From Actinoallomurus soli (GTDB lineage Bacteria > Actinomycetota > Actinomycetes > Streptosporangiales > Streptosporangiaceae), in the NCBI RefSeq assembly GCF_024055715.1, contig NZ_JAMXMV010000018.1, forward strand, positions 1-64,000: a stretch of DNA of 64,000 nucleotides. The letters are read 5' to 3'. Each line of letters begins with the position of its first letter. The first letter of the stretch is position 1. Both the position numbers and the translations under genes were made by a program. Positions 50,770 through 58,275 of this stretch are shown piece by piece. The notes under the pieces are model-generated. The model searched no databases. It had not been told where the DNA came from and was given only the letters and a program-made list of their open reading frames with translations.

Positions 50770-53700
50770 GTGTCCGACCACACGGCGTGCCGCGCCTGCG
50801 GCGCCAGATTGTCCGAAGGCCATCGGTTCTGCCCGTTCTGTGGCGCCGTGGTGGAGGTGACGGAACCGGGCCCGGACGTCCGCAAGAGCGTCGCCGTGCT
50901 GTTCATCGACCTCGTGGACTCCACGGTCCTGGGTGAGCGGTTCGACCCCGAGCTGTTGCACGGCGTCCTCCGGCGCTACTACGGCGTGTGCGGCGACGCC
51001 GTCACCGCGTACGGCGGCGTGATCGAGAAGTTCATCGGCGACGCGGTGATGGCCGTGTTCGGCCTGCCGGTCAGCCATGAGGACGACGCGCTCCGCGCGG
51101 CGCAGGCCGCGATGTCGATCGTCGAGGCGGTTCCCCGCCTCGCCGCGGAGTTGCAACTCCCCGGCCTCGGGCTGAAGGTCCACTGTGGAGTCGCCTCCGG
51201 AGAGGTGGCGGTGATCAGCGGCCCGGGCGTCGACCTGCGGATCGTCGGCGACACCGTCAACACCGCCGCACGGCTGCAGAGCGCTGCGCCCCCGGGCGAG
51301 GTCCTGATCAACGCGGAGGCCGCGCACCTCGTACGCGGCCGCATCGGCCTGGAGGAGCTGGGGCCGCTGTCCCTGAAGGGCAAGGCCGAACCGGCACGGG
51401 TCTGGCGGGCCACGGCCGCGGCCCCCGAACAGGCCCTCGTCCGGGCCCCGCTGATCGGGCGTTCGGCGGAGCTGGCGAGCCTGACGGCCTGCTACCGGCA
51501 GGTCGTGGCCGACCGGGAGTGCCGCCACGTCCTGGTGGTCGGCGAGCCCGGCATGGGCAAGACCCGGCTCGTCCAGGAGTTCCTCGCCCGGATCCCGCCC
51601 GATGAGGCCGTCGTGCTGACCGGCTCCTGCCAGCCGTACGGCCGGGACATCACGTTCCATCCGCTGCAGTCGATGCTGCGCGACTCGCTGCCCGGCGGCC
51701 TGCCGTCCGTCGAACGGCTGCTGGGCGAGGACGAACGGGCCCGGCGGACGCTGTCGGCCGTCGCCGGCGAGGATCCGGGACGGCTCCCGGCCGGTGTCGA
51801 GGAGATCCGCTGGGCCGTCGTCCGGCTGTTCACCGCGCTCGCGGAGCGCCGGCCGCTGATCCTGGTCTGGGAGGAACTGCAGTGGGCCGAGCCCATGCTC
51901 GCCGCCCTCATCGAGAACCTCACCGGCGACCTGGCCGGCCTGCCCATCCTGGTCGTCCGCGTGGCACGGGACGAGCCACCGTCGAGCACCGGGCGGACGA
52001 TCCGGCTGGGGCCCCTCGATCCGGCCGACACGTCGACGCTGGTGGGCGCGCTGTCGTCCGGTCTCGCCGAGGTGACCGCCCAGCAGGAGCGGCCGGTGAT
52101 GGCCGGAATCGCCGAGCGCAGCGGAGGGAACCCGCTGTTCGCCACGATGCTGATCGGCGCCCTCGCGGACGGCGACCCGGCGATGGCCGCGTACGGCGAC
52201 CCGGGCACGCTCGCGGACGGCGACCCGGCCGCCCCGGAGCTTCCGCCCACGATCTCGGCGCTGCTGCGCGCGCGGATCGACGCCCTTCCCGCCGCCGAGA
52301 AACGCACGCTGCAGTGGGCCGCCGCCTGCGGCCGCGACTTCGACCTCGACCAGCTCCGCGCGCTCGGCGGTGAGGACGGGGCTCCCGACGGCGACGTGGC
52401 CCGCCCGCTCGCCGGTCTGACGCGGCGCGGCCTCGTCCACCGGCTCCCGTCGGGCCGGCTGCAGTGCGCGCAGGTGCTGATCCGCGACACGTGCTACGGA
52501 ATGACGGCGAAGACGCTGCGGGCACGGTGGCACGCGCTGCTGTCGGACCGGGCGGGGCCGCCCGGCGAGGCCATGTACCACGCGGAGCGGAGCGCGCTGC
52601 TCTACCGCGACGTCGGCCCGGACGACCCGCGGCTGGCCGCGCTCTCCGACCGCGCGGTACGGCTGCTCGTCGCGGAGGGGACGACGGCGCTGCACCGGCG
52701 CGACACCGGGGCCTCCCGGTCGCTGTTCGAACGGGCGCTGCGCCTGCTGACCGAGCACGGTCGCCGGTACGCGGACGTGACCATCCGCTTGAGCGAGGCG
52801 CTGCTGGCACGCGGAGACGGCGAGGGAGCGCTGCGGGTCCTGGACGAGGGCGCCCGGCGCGTCGACGCGGCGCATCGGATCACGGTGGGCCTGCAGCGCG
52901 ACATCGTCGGCTTCCGCCTGGGGCGTACCGGCTTCGACGCCGCACGGGCGAGCCTGGACCGCTACGAGGCCGACCTGCGCGACCGGCCGGACGACCACCT
53001 GAACCGGTGCCTGCTCCACCAGTTCCGCGGCTTCGTCGAGCTCAGCGCGGACCGGGTGGGCAGGGCGGAGGCGGCGTTCCGCGACGCCCTCGACCGGGCG
53101 CGGCGGCTGGACGAGCCCTGGATCGCGGACCGGCTGTCGAGCGCTCTGTGCGAGCTGGTCCAGTGGTCCCCGACCACGGTCGCCGAGGGACTGACGCTGT
53201 GCGACGAGCTGTGCCGGCGGTTCGCCGCCGACCGGCTCCTCCTCATCCCCGTCCTGACCACGCGCGCCCGCCTGCTGGCCCTCGCCGGGGACGTCGCCGG
53301 TGCGCGCGCGACGCTGGCGTCCGCGCGGGAGGACGCCTCGGCGATGCACGCGGCCCTGCCGGAGATCGCGATCAGCCAGTCGGAGGCGGTGCTGCTGTCG
53401 CTGGTCGGCGAGCACACCGCCGCCGGCGGCCGGTTCGCCGAGGCGGCCGGGATGCTGCGCGGTCAGGGCCATCTCCAGCCCGCGCTGACGCTCCAGGTGT
53501 ACGCGGCGCGGGAGATGCTGCGCGCCGGCCGCGAGGAGGCGGCCGCCCGCGCCATCGCCGAGCTGGAGGAGAACGAGCTGGTCGCCCGGGCGCGGATCTG
53601 GCTGCGGCTGCTGCGCGCCCGCCTGGCCTGCGCGGCCGGCCGCGCCGGTGAAGGGTTCCATCGGGCCCGCTGGGCGCTCGACGCGCTGGAGACCGACGAT

Positions 53701-53880
53701 CCGTGCCTGCGCGGCGACGCGTGGTTCGAGTACGCGGTCATCTCGCGTGCGGCGGGCCGGACGGAGGAGGCGGCGTGGGCCGTCGCCGAGGCCGAGACCT
53801 GCTACACCGCGAAGGGCGCGAACCTCCCCGCCGGCGCGGCACGCCGGTGGGCCGCGGCGACGATGGGCGGTGAGGCATGA
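50770..53880 (+). CDS. Nucleotide cyclase/AAA ATPase/TPR signalling protein
   Basis: A 1036-residue protein: an N-terminal zinc ribbon (Cys7, Cys10, Cys21, Cys24), a class III nucleotidyl cyclase domain (metal Asp47 in FIDLVDST, Asp91 in EKFIGDAVMAVFG, then VGDTVNTAARLQ), a P-loop ATPase (GEPGMGKTRLV near residue 258, Walker B-like LILVWEELQWAEP) and a long C-terminal TPR-like helical repeat. The cyclase site has both metal Asp and the Asn-Arg pair, so it may be active. Such proteins are often pathway-linked regulators. Its stop overlaps the protease ATG. It adjoins the third peptide by 15 bases. Confidence 0.9.
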   Translation: MSDHTACRACGARLSEGHRFCPFCGAVVEVTEPGPDVRKSVAVLFIDLVDSTVLGERFDPELLHGVLRRYYGVCGDAVTAYGGVIEKFIGDAVMAVFGLPVSHEDDALRAAQAAMSIVEAVPRLAAELQLPGLGLKVHCGVASGEVAVISGPGVDLRIVGDTVNTAARLQSAAPPGEVLINAEAAHLVRGRIGLEELGPLSLKGKAEPARVWRATAAAPEQALVRAPLIGRSAELASLTACYRQVVADRECRHVLVVGEPGMGKTRLVQEFLARIPPDEAVVLTGSCQPYGRDITFHPLQSMLRDSLPGGLPSVERLLGEDERARRTLSAVAGEDPGRLPAGVEEIRWAVVRLFTALAERRPLILVWEELQWAEPMLAALIENLTGDLAGLPILVVRVARDEPPSSTGRTIRLGPLDPADTSTLVGALSSGLAEVTAQQERPVMAGIAERSGGNPLFATMLIGALADGDPAMAAYGDPGTLADGDPAAPELPPTISALLRARIDALPAAEKRTLQWAAACGRDFDLDQLRALGGEDGAPDGDVARPLAGLTRRGLVHRLPSGRLQCAQVLIRDTCYGMTAKTLRARWHALLSDRAGPPGEAMYHAERSALLYRDVGPDDPRLAALSDRAVRLLVAEGTTALHRRDTGASRSLFERALRLLTEHGRRYADVTIRLSEALLARGDGEGALRVLDEGARRVDAAHRITVGLQRDIVGFRLGRTGFDAARASLDRYEADLRDRPDDHLNRCLLHQFRGFVELSADRVGRAEAAFRDALDRARRLDEPWIADRLSSALCELVQWSPTTVAEGLTLCDELCRRFAADRLLLIPVLTTRARLLALAGDVAGARATLASAREDASAMHAALPEIAISQSEAVLLSLVGEHTAAGGRFAEAAGMLRGQGHLQPALTLQVYAAREMLRAGREEAAARAIAELEENELVARARIWLRLLRARLACAAGRAGEGFHRARWALDALETDDPCLRGDAWFEYAVISRAAGRTEEAAWAVAEAETCYTAKGANLPAGAARRWAAATMGGEA

Positions 53881-54788
53881 CGCATCCCTGGCATCGGCCG
53901 GCCACCGAGCACTTCCCGGGCGTCCCCGCCTGGGGGGTGCCGACCTCACAGGTGCCGCTCCAGACCCTGCCCGTCGTCCACCTGGAGAACGTCACCCCCG
54001 AATGGGCGTGGGGCGGCGCCGACGGCGGCGGTGTGCGGGTCTGCATCGTCGACAGCGGGGTCGACGGCACCCACCCGCAGGTGGCGCCGGTGGACGAGGC
54101 GATGACCGTGGTCTTCGGCGAGGACGGCGATCCGAGCATCGTGCCGACCGAGCCCGTGGACACCGCCGGTCACGGCACCGCGTGCGCGGGCATCGTACGG
54201 TCGATGGCGCCCGGCGTGTCCCTGTCGTCGATGCGGGTGCTGACCGACTCGATCGCCGGGACCGGCCGGGCGCTGCTGGCGGGCCTGGAGTGGGCGATCG
54301 ACGCCGGGTTCGACGTCATCAACCTGAGCCTGGCGACGCGGAAACCGGAGTTCGTCCCGGCGCTCCACGACCTGGCCGACCGGGCGTACTTCCGGCGCTC
54401 GGTGCTGGTGGTCTCGGCGCACAACATGCCGGTCCGCAGCTTCCCGTGGCCGTTCGCCTCGGTCGTGTCGGTGGCCAGCCACGACCAGGGCGATCCCTTC
54501 CTGCACTACTACAACCCCTCTCCGCCCGTGGAGTTCTACGCCAACGGGGTCGGCGTGCCGGTGGCGTGGCCGGGCGGCGGGCGGACCCGAAGCTCCGGCA
54601 ACAGCTTCGCCGCCCCCCACATCACCGGGCTGTGCGCGCTGATCCTGAGCAAGCACCGCTGGCTCACGCCGTTCCAGCTCAGGTCGGTGCTCTACCAGAC
54701 CGCCAAGAACGTCATCGGAGTCGACCATGCCGCTGCAGAACTACTCGCTCCCGGACACCCGCACGGACCAGACCGCGTCGCTCACTGA
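53877..54788 (+). CDS. Cytosolic subtilisin-like S8 peptidase
   Basis: A 303-residue S8 serine protease. The catalytic triad is Asp59 (VDSGVDG), His99 (GHGTACAG) and Ser243 (SGNSFAAPH), with the oxyanion Asn183. There is no signal peptide or propeptide, so it acts in the cytosol, likely removing the leader of the modified peptide. ATG 53877 overlaps the preceding stop. Its 3' end overlaps the next gene by 62 bases in another frame. Confidence 0.93.
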   Translation: MTHPWHRPATEHFPGVPAWGVPTSQVPLQTLPVVHLENVTPEWAWGGADGGGVRVCIVDSGVDGTHPQVAPVDEAMTVVFGEDGDPSIVPTEPVDTAGHGTACAGIVRSMAPGVSLSSMRVLTDSIAGTGRALLAGLEWAIDAGFDVINLSLATRKPEFVPALHDLADRAYFRRSVLVVSAHNMPVRSFPWPFASVVSVASHDQGDPFLHYYNPSPPVEFYANGVGVPVAWPGGGRTRSSGNSFAAPHITGLCALILSKHRWLTPFQLRSVLYQTAKNVIGVDHAAAELLAPGHPHGPDRVAH

Positions 54789-55401
54789 ACGGCAGCTCCT
54801 GTACTCGGTGGTGGAGATCGCCCGCAACGTCTTCGGCGCGGCGGCGTCGTCGATCTTCCTGATCGACGACGACACCGGAGAGCTCGTCTTCGAGGCGGTC
54901 GCGGGGGAGGGCGACGCCCACCTGCCGGGGACCCGCTTCCCCGCCGGCACCGGCATCGCGGGGTGGGTGGCGACGAGCGGCCAGCCGATGTACGTCGACG
55001 ACCTGTCCGGCAGCACGCGGTTCGCCAGGGACGCGGCGGCCTCGACCGGGTACGTGCCGGACAAGCTCATGGCCGCCCCCCTGATCCGCGGCGAGGACTG
55101 CATCGGAGTGCTGGAGGTCCTCGACGCCTCGCAGACCTCCCGCAGTGAACTGACCGACCTGGACCTGCTCGGGCTCCTCGCGATCCAGGCCGCCATCAGC
55201 CTGGAGATCTTCATCCGCGCGCACCGGCGCCCGACCGTCCCCCGCCAGGCCGGTCCCCACCCGGCCGGCGACGACCCGTACCTGCTGGTGGCCCGGATCG
55301 GAGACGGGCTGAGCACGGCGGGCCCGGCCGCGGTGACGCTGGCGACCACCCTGCTGAAGGCCGCCGCCGACGTCGTCGCCGGTGGGCGGCCGCCCGCGTG
55401 A
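54727..55401 (+). CDS. GAF-domain protein of the RiPP operon
   Basis: A 224-residue protein with a GAF domain (about 15-165: AASSIFLIDDDTGELVFEAV, LPGTRFPAGTGIAGWVATSG, MAAPLIRGEDCIGVLEVLDA) and a C-terminal tail rich in Pro and Ala. GAF domains bind cyclic nucleotides or other small ligands. A class III cyclase is encoded two genes upstream, so a cyclic nucleotide signal is an attractive but untested link. ATG 54727 has GGAG seven bases upstream and lies inside the protease gene. Confidence 0.87.
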   Translation: MPLQNYSLPDTRTDQTASLTERQLLYSVVEIARNVFGAAASSIFLIDDDTGELVFEAVAGEGDAHLPGTRFPAGTGIAGWVATSGQPMYVDDLSGSTRFARDAAASTGYVPDKLMAAPLIRGEDCIGVLEVLDASQTSRSELTDLDLLGLLAIQAAISLEIFIRAHRRPTVPRQAGPHPAGDDPYLLVARIGDGLSTAGPAAVTLATTLLKAAADVVAGGRPPA

Positions 55402-56369
55402 TCCCCGGCGAGGAGAGGGTGGTCTTCTTCACGCGGGCGGCCGACGCGGAGGTGTCGGAACTGGAACGGCTCCTCGCCCTGCTCGGCGTCCCCTCCCTGC
55501 GGATCGACGCCGACGTCCTCGGCCCGATCCAGGTCGAGCCGACCACCCCGGCGACCATCCGGATCGGCGGCCGGGCCGTCCGCCCCACGGCGAGCTGGAC
55601 GCGCAGGTTCTGGGCCTCCGCCATGCCGCCCGCGCGCACCCCGGTCGACGTGCTGCACCGGGACAGCTGGCTCGCCCTCGCCGCCCAGCTCGCCAGGTCG
55701 GCCCCGGCCGCGCTGCCGGGCCCGCGCATGGGGCTCCTGGAGCAGCTTACGGAGGCCGCCGCGAGCGGCGTGGGCGTCCCGGCGACCGTCGTCGGCACGG
55801 ACCTGGCCGAAGCCGCCGACCTGCTGCCCGGTGACCGGCTGATCGTCAAGGTGCTGGACACGCACTTCGTCGAATCGGCGCCGGGCACGCTGCACGGCTT
55901 CCTCCCGTGCGTCCTGCCGCGCGCGGAGGTCGCCGGGCTCGCCACGACCTCACGGGTCCCGCTCGTCGTCCAGGGGTACGTGCCGCACACGGCCGAGTAC
56001 CGCGTCTACGCCATGTGCGGTGAGCTGATCACCTTCGAGGTGCGCAAGCCCGCGCCGGACGCGATCTGGCGGGATCCGGACGCGGTCGCCGTCCGCGCCG
56101 TCGACGCCCCCGCGGACGTGGCCGCGGCCGTCGCCGGCCTCGCCGAACGCTGGTCTCTCGGCTATGGCGCGTTCGACGTGCTCGCCACTGAGGACGGCAC
56201 CGTGTTCCTGGAGGTGAACGCCGACGGCGACTGGCGATGGTACGAGGCCAAGGCCGGTGTCCGGACGGTCAGCCGGGCGCTCGCGCTGATGCTCCGCGAC
56301 CTGCACATCGCCTGCGGCGGAACGGTCACGCGGTCCGGGTTCGACCTGCTGACGGTGATGGCCGGTTGA
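55398..56369 (+). CDS. ATP-grasp peptide ligase
   Basis: A 323-residue ATP-grasp protein resembling RiPP ligases such as the MvdD/graspetide group. Segments DRLIVKVLDTHFVESA, LVVQGYVPHTAEYRVYAMCG and GYGAFDVLATEDGTVFLEVN (metal-binding Glu and Asn) are ATP-grasp marks. It could form omega-ester or amide bonds on acidic or Asp-type residues or add an amino acid. It starts at GTG 55398 overlapping the GAF gene stop. The third peptide carries Asp and Glu but the NNNCLC precursors have few acidic core residues. Confidence 0.85.
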   Translation: MIPGEERVVFFTRAADAEVSELERLLALLGVPSLRIDADVLGPIQVEPTTPATIRIGGRAVRPTASWTRRFWASAMPPARTPVDVLHRDSWLALAAQLARSAPAALPGPRMGLLEQLTEAAASGVGVPATVVGTDLAEAADLLPGDRLIVKVLDTHFVESAPGTLHGFLPCVLPRAEVAGLATTSRVPLVVQGYVPHTAEYRVYAMCGELITFEVRKPAPDAIWRDPDAVAVRAVDAPADVAAAVAGLAERWSLGYGAFDVLATEDGTVFLEVNADGDWRWYEAKAGVRTVSRALALMLRDLHIACGGTVTRSGFDLLTVMAG

Positions 56370-56380
56370 CCGCATTCGAC

Positions 56381-56407
56381 GGGTTCAACGGGTTCAACGG
56401 GTTCGAT
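56381..56407. repeat. Three 9-bp tandem repeats upstream of the YcaO gene
   Basis: GGGTTCAAC occurs at 56381-56389 and 56390-56398, and GGGTTCGAT at 56399-56407, between the ATP-grasp stop and the YcaO ribosome site. If translated from TTG 56366 it would encode a Phe-Asn-Gly repeat; from GTG 56420 it is untranslated. Confidence 0.7.
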
Positions 56408-56419
56408 GGGGAGGCGCGT

Positions 56420-57730
56420 GTGGGACAGCGGTCCGCACTTCTGGACCTGGCCGGGCCGTACGGCGCGGTCGGCCGGCCGCGGCGGGTCAACACCTACGGC
56501 TGGATGCCGAACGAGTGCGTGTTGTACACGGCGTCCACGGGCAACCCCTCGGCCGTGACCGGGCCGTTCCGGGCCGACGCGCGCGTCGGCCACGGCACCG
56601 GCAGGGCGTACGGCGACGCGGATCGGGCGCGGCTGCTCGCGGTGGCCGAGGCGCTGGAGCGGTACTCGGGCCTCGTCGCCCCCGAACGCGGCGTGGTCGT
56701 GGCCTCGGCCGCCGAACTGGGCGACGACGCGCTGGACCTGGACCTGATCGCGCGGTGTTCGCCCCGGGAACTGCGCAGGCCCGGCTGCCCGGTCCACGCC
56801 CCCGACGGGACCCGGCCGATCCGCTGGACCGAGGCCGTGAACCTGCGCACGGGCCGGCCGGTGCTCGTCCCGGCCGTGCTGGTGTTCCTCACGTTCCCCG
56901 AGTCGGCGGCCGAGAACTTCTGGATCCCCATCTCCACCGGCTGCGCCGTCCACCGCACCGTCGAGGCGGCCGTGGTCAACGCGCTGTGCGAGTTGATCGA
57001 ACGCGACGCCCTCGCGCTGACCTGGCTGCTGCGGCGGCCTCTCCCACGGCTGGCGGAGGACCGCCTGCCGGACTCGGCGCGGTCCATCCTCGCCTGGTGC
57101 GCCGACCACGGCATCGAGTCCTTCCTGTACGACGCCACCACCGATGTCGGGGTGCCGGTCGTGTACTGCCTGCAGATCGCCGAGCACACGTCCCGCACCG
57201 GTCAGCTCGTGGGCGCGGCCTGCGGGTTCGGCGGCGCCTCGCTGACCGAGCACGCCCTGCTGGAGGCCATGGGGCTACGACTGGGGATCGAGAGCCGGCC
57301 GGCGCCACCTCGCCGGTACGCCGACCATCGGGTGGTGGACGACGGGGCGGCCGTGATGGCCGCGCGGGCCCGCCGGGAGGCCTTCGGGTTCCTGCGCGGC
57401 GGCCTCCCGGCGTCCCACCCGGCCGGTGACCTCTCGGCGTCTCGTCCGGTCGGCGGCGATCCGGGCTCGGACCGGGCGCGCCTGGAGTTCCTGCTGCGGC
57501 GGCTGGCGGAGCTGGGCATGACGGTGCTGATGGTGGACCTGACGACGCGCGAACTGCGGGACAGCGGCCACGTCGCCGTCCGGGTGATCGTGCCCGAGCT
57601 GCAGCCGATGTCGGCCCGCCCGCTGGTGCAGTACCGCGCCCACCCCCGGCTCCGCACCGCCGCCGAGCGGATGGGGCTGCCGCCCCTGCCCGAACGGCGC
57701 CTCAATCCCTATCCGCAACCGATGGCGTGA
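56420..57730 (+). CDS. YcaO-domain cyclodehydratase
   Basis: A 436-residue YcaO protein. ATP/Mg-binding Glu and Arg lie in VAEALERYSG (about residue 77) and ELIERDALALTW (about 190). The C-terminus ends in PYPQPMA, the PxPxP motif that completes the cyclodehydratase active site. YcaO enzymes phosphorylate backbone amides so that Cys, Ser or Thr cyclise to azolines, or activate amides for thioamide or amidine. GTG 56420 has GGGGAGG five bases upstream; TTG 56366 is a possible earlier start. The partner E1-like parts are the next two genes. Confidence 0.93.
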   Translation: MGQRSALLDLAGPYGAVGRPRRVNTYGWMPNECVLYTASTGNPSAVTGPFRADARVGHGTGRAYGDADRARLLAVAEALERYSGLVAPERGVVVASAAELGDDALDLDLIARCSPRELRRPGCPVHAPDGTRPIRWTEAVNLRTGRPVLVPAVLVFLTFPESAAENFWIPISTGCAVHRTVEAAVVNALCELIERDALALTWLLRRPLPRLAEDRLPDSARSILAWCADHGIESFLYDATTDVGVPVVYCLQIAEHTSRTGQLVGAACGFGGASLTEHALLEAMGLRLGIESRPAPPRRYADHRVVDDGAAVMAARARREAFGFLRGGLPASHPAGDLSASRPVGGDPGSDRARLEFLLRRLAELGMTVLMVDLTTRELRDSGHVAVRVIVPELQPMSARPLVQYRAHPRLRTAAERMGLPPLPERRLNPYPQPMA

Positions 57731-58275
57731 GGCCCATGGACGACGACACCGCGACGGACGTACGGATCGCGGCCGACGGCGACTTCGGCGCCGTGTTCGC
57801 CGAGCACCTGCGCGGCCTCCTCGCCTCGGTCGGGGGACCGGTGCGCACGGGGACGCCGCGGATCGACGTCCGGGCCTCCTGGCGGGACGTGCCGGCGGAG
57901 TTCGCGGCGTTCGGGGCCGCGGCGCGTCCCGCGCCCTGGCTGCCGGTCGCGGTGGCCCACCCGTACATCCGCGTCGGCCCGCTGTTCGTGTCAGGCCGGG
58001 CTCCCTGCCACACCTGCTTCCGCACCCGGGCACGGCAGCACGAGGACCCCGTGGAGGAGGAGATCAGGCAGCGGCTCGCCGCCGATCCGGGACTCGGAGT
58101 GCGCGGATTCCTGCCGTACCAGTCCATGATCGCCGCCGGGCTGGCGCTGGCGTTGCTGCAGGGTGAGGAGAGGGGAACGGTCGCCGTGATCGACTGCCGT
58201 ACCGATGAGGTGGCCACCTGGCGCGTGACACCCGCGGAACAGTGCCCCGGCTGCGACGACGGGACGGACCGATGA
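57727..58275 (+). CDS. Zinc-binding E1-like fragment (TOMM C-protein type)
   Basis: A 182-residue protein. The segment HPYIRVGPLFVSGRAPCHTC, with Cys94 and Cys97, and the C-terminal CPGC (Cys173, Cys176) match the zinc site of E1-like/Ocin-ThiF-type cyclodehydratase partners, whose usual form reads VGPLVVPGRxPCLRC. The Rossmann ATP-binding part is missing, so this appears to be half of a split protein, the other half being the next gene. GTG 57727 overlaps the YcaO stop; ATG 57736 is an alternative. Together they should present the leader peptide to the YcaO. Confidence 0.82.
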   Translation: MRPMDDDTATDVRIAADGDFGAVFAEHLRGLLASVGGPVRTGTPRIDVRASWRDVPAEFAAFGAAARPAPWLPVAVAHPYIRVGPLFVSGRAPCHTCFRTRARQHEDPVEEEIRQRLAADPGLGVRGFLPYQSMIAAGLALALLQGEERGTVAVIDCRTDEVATWRVTPAEQCPGCDDGTDR

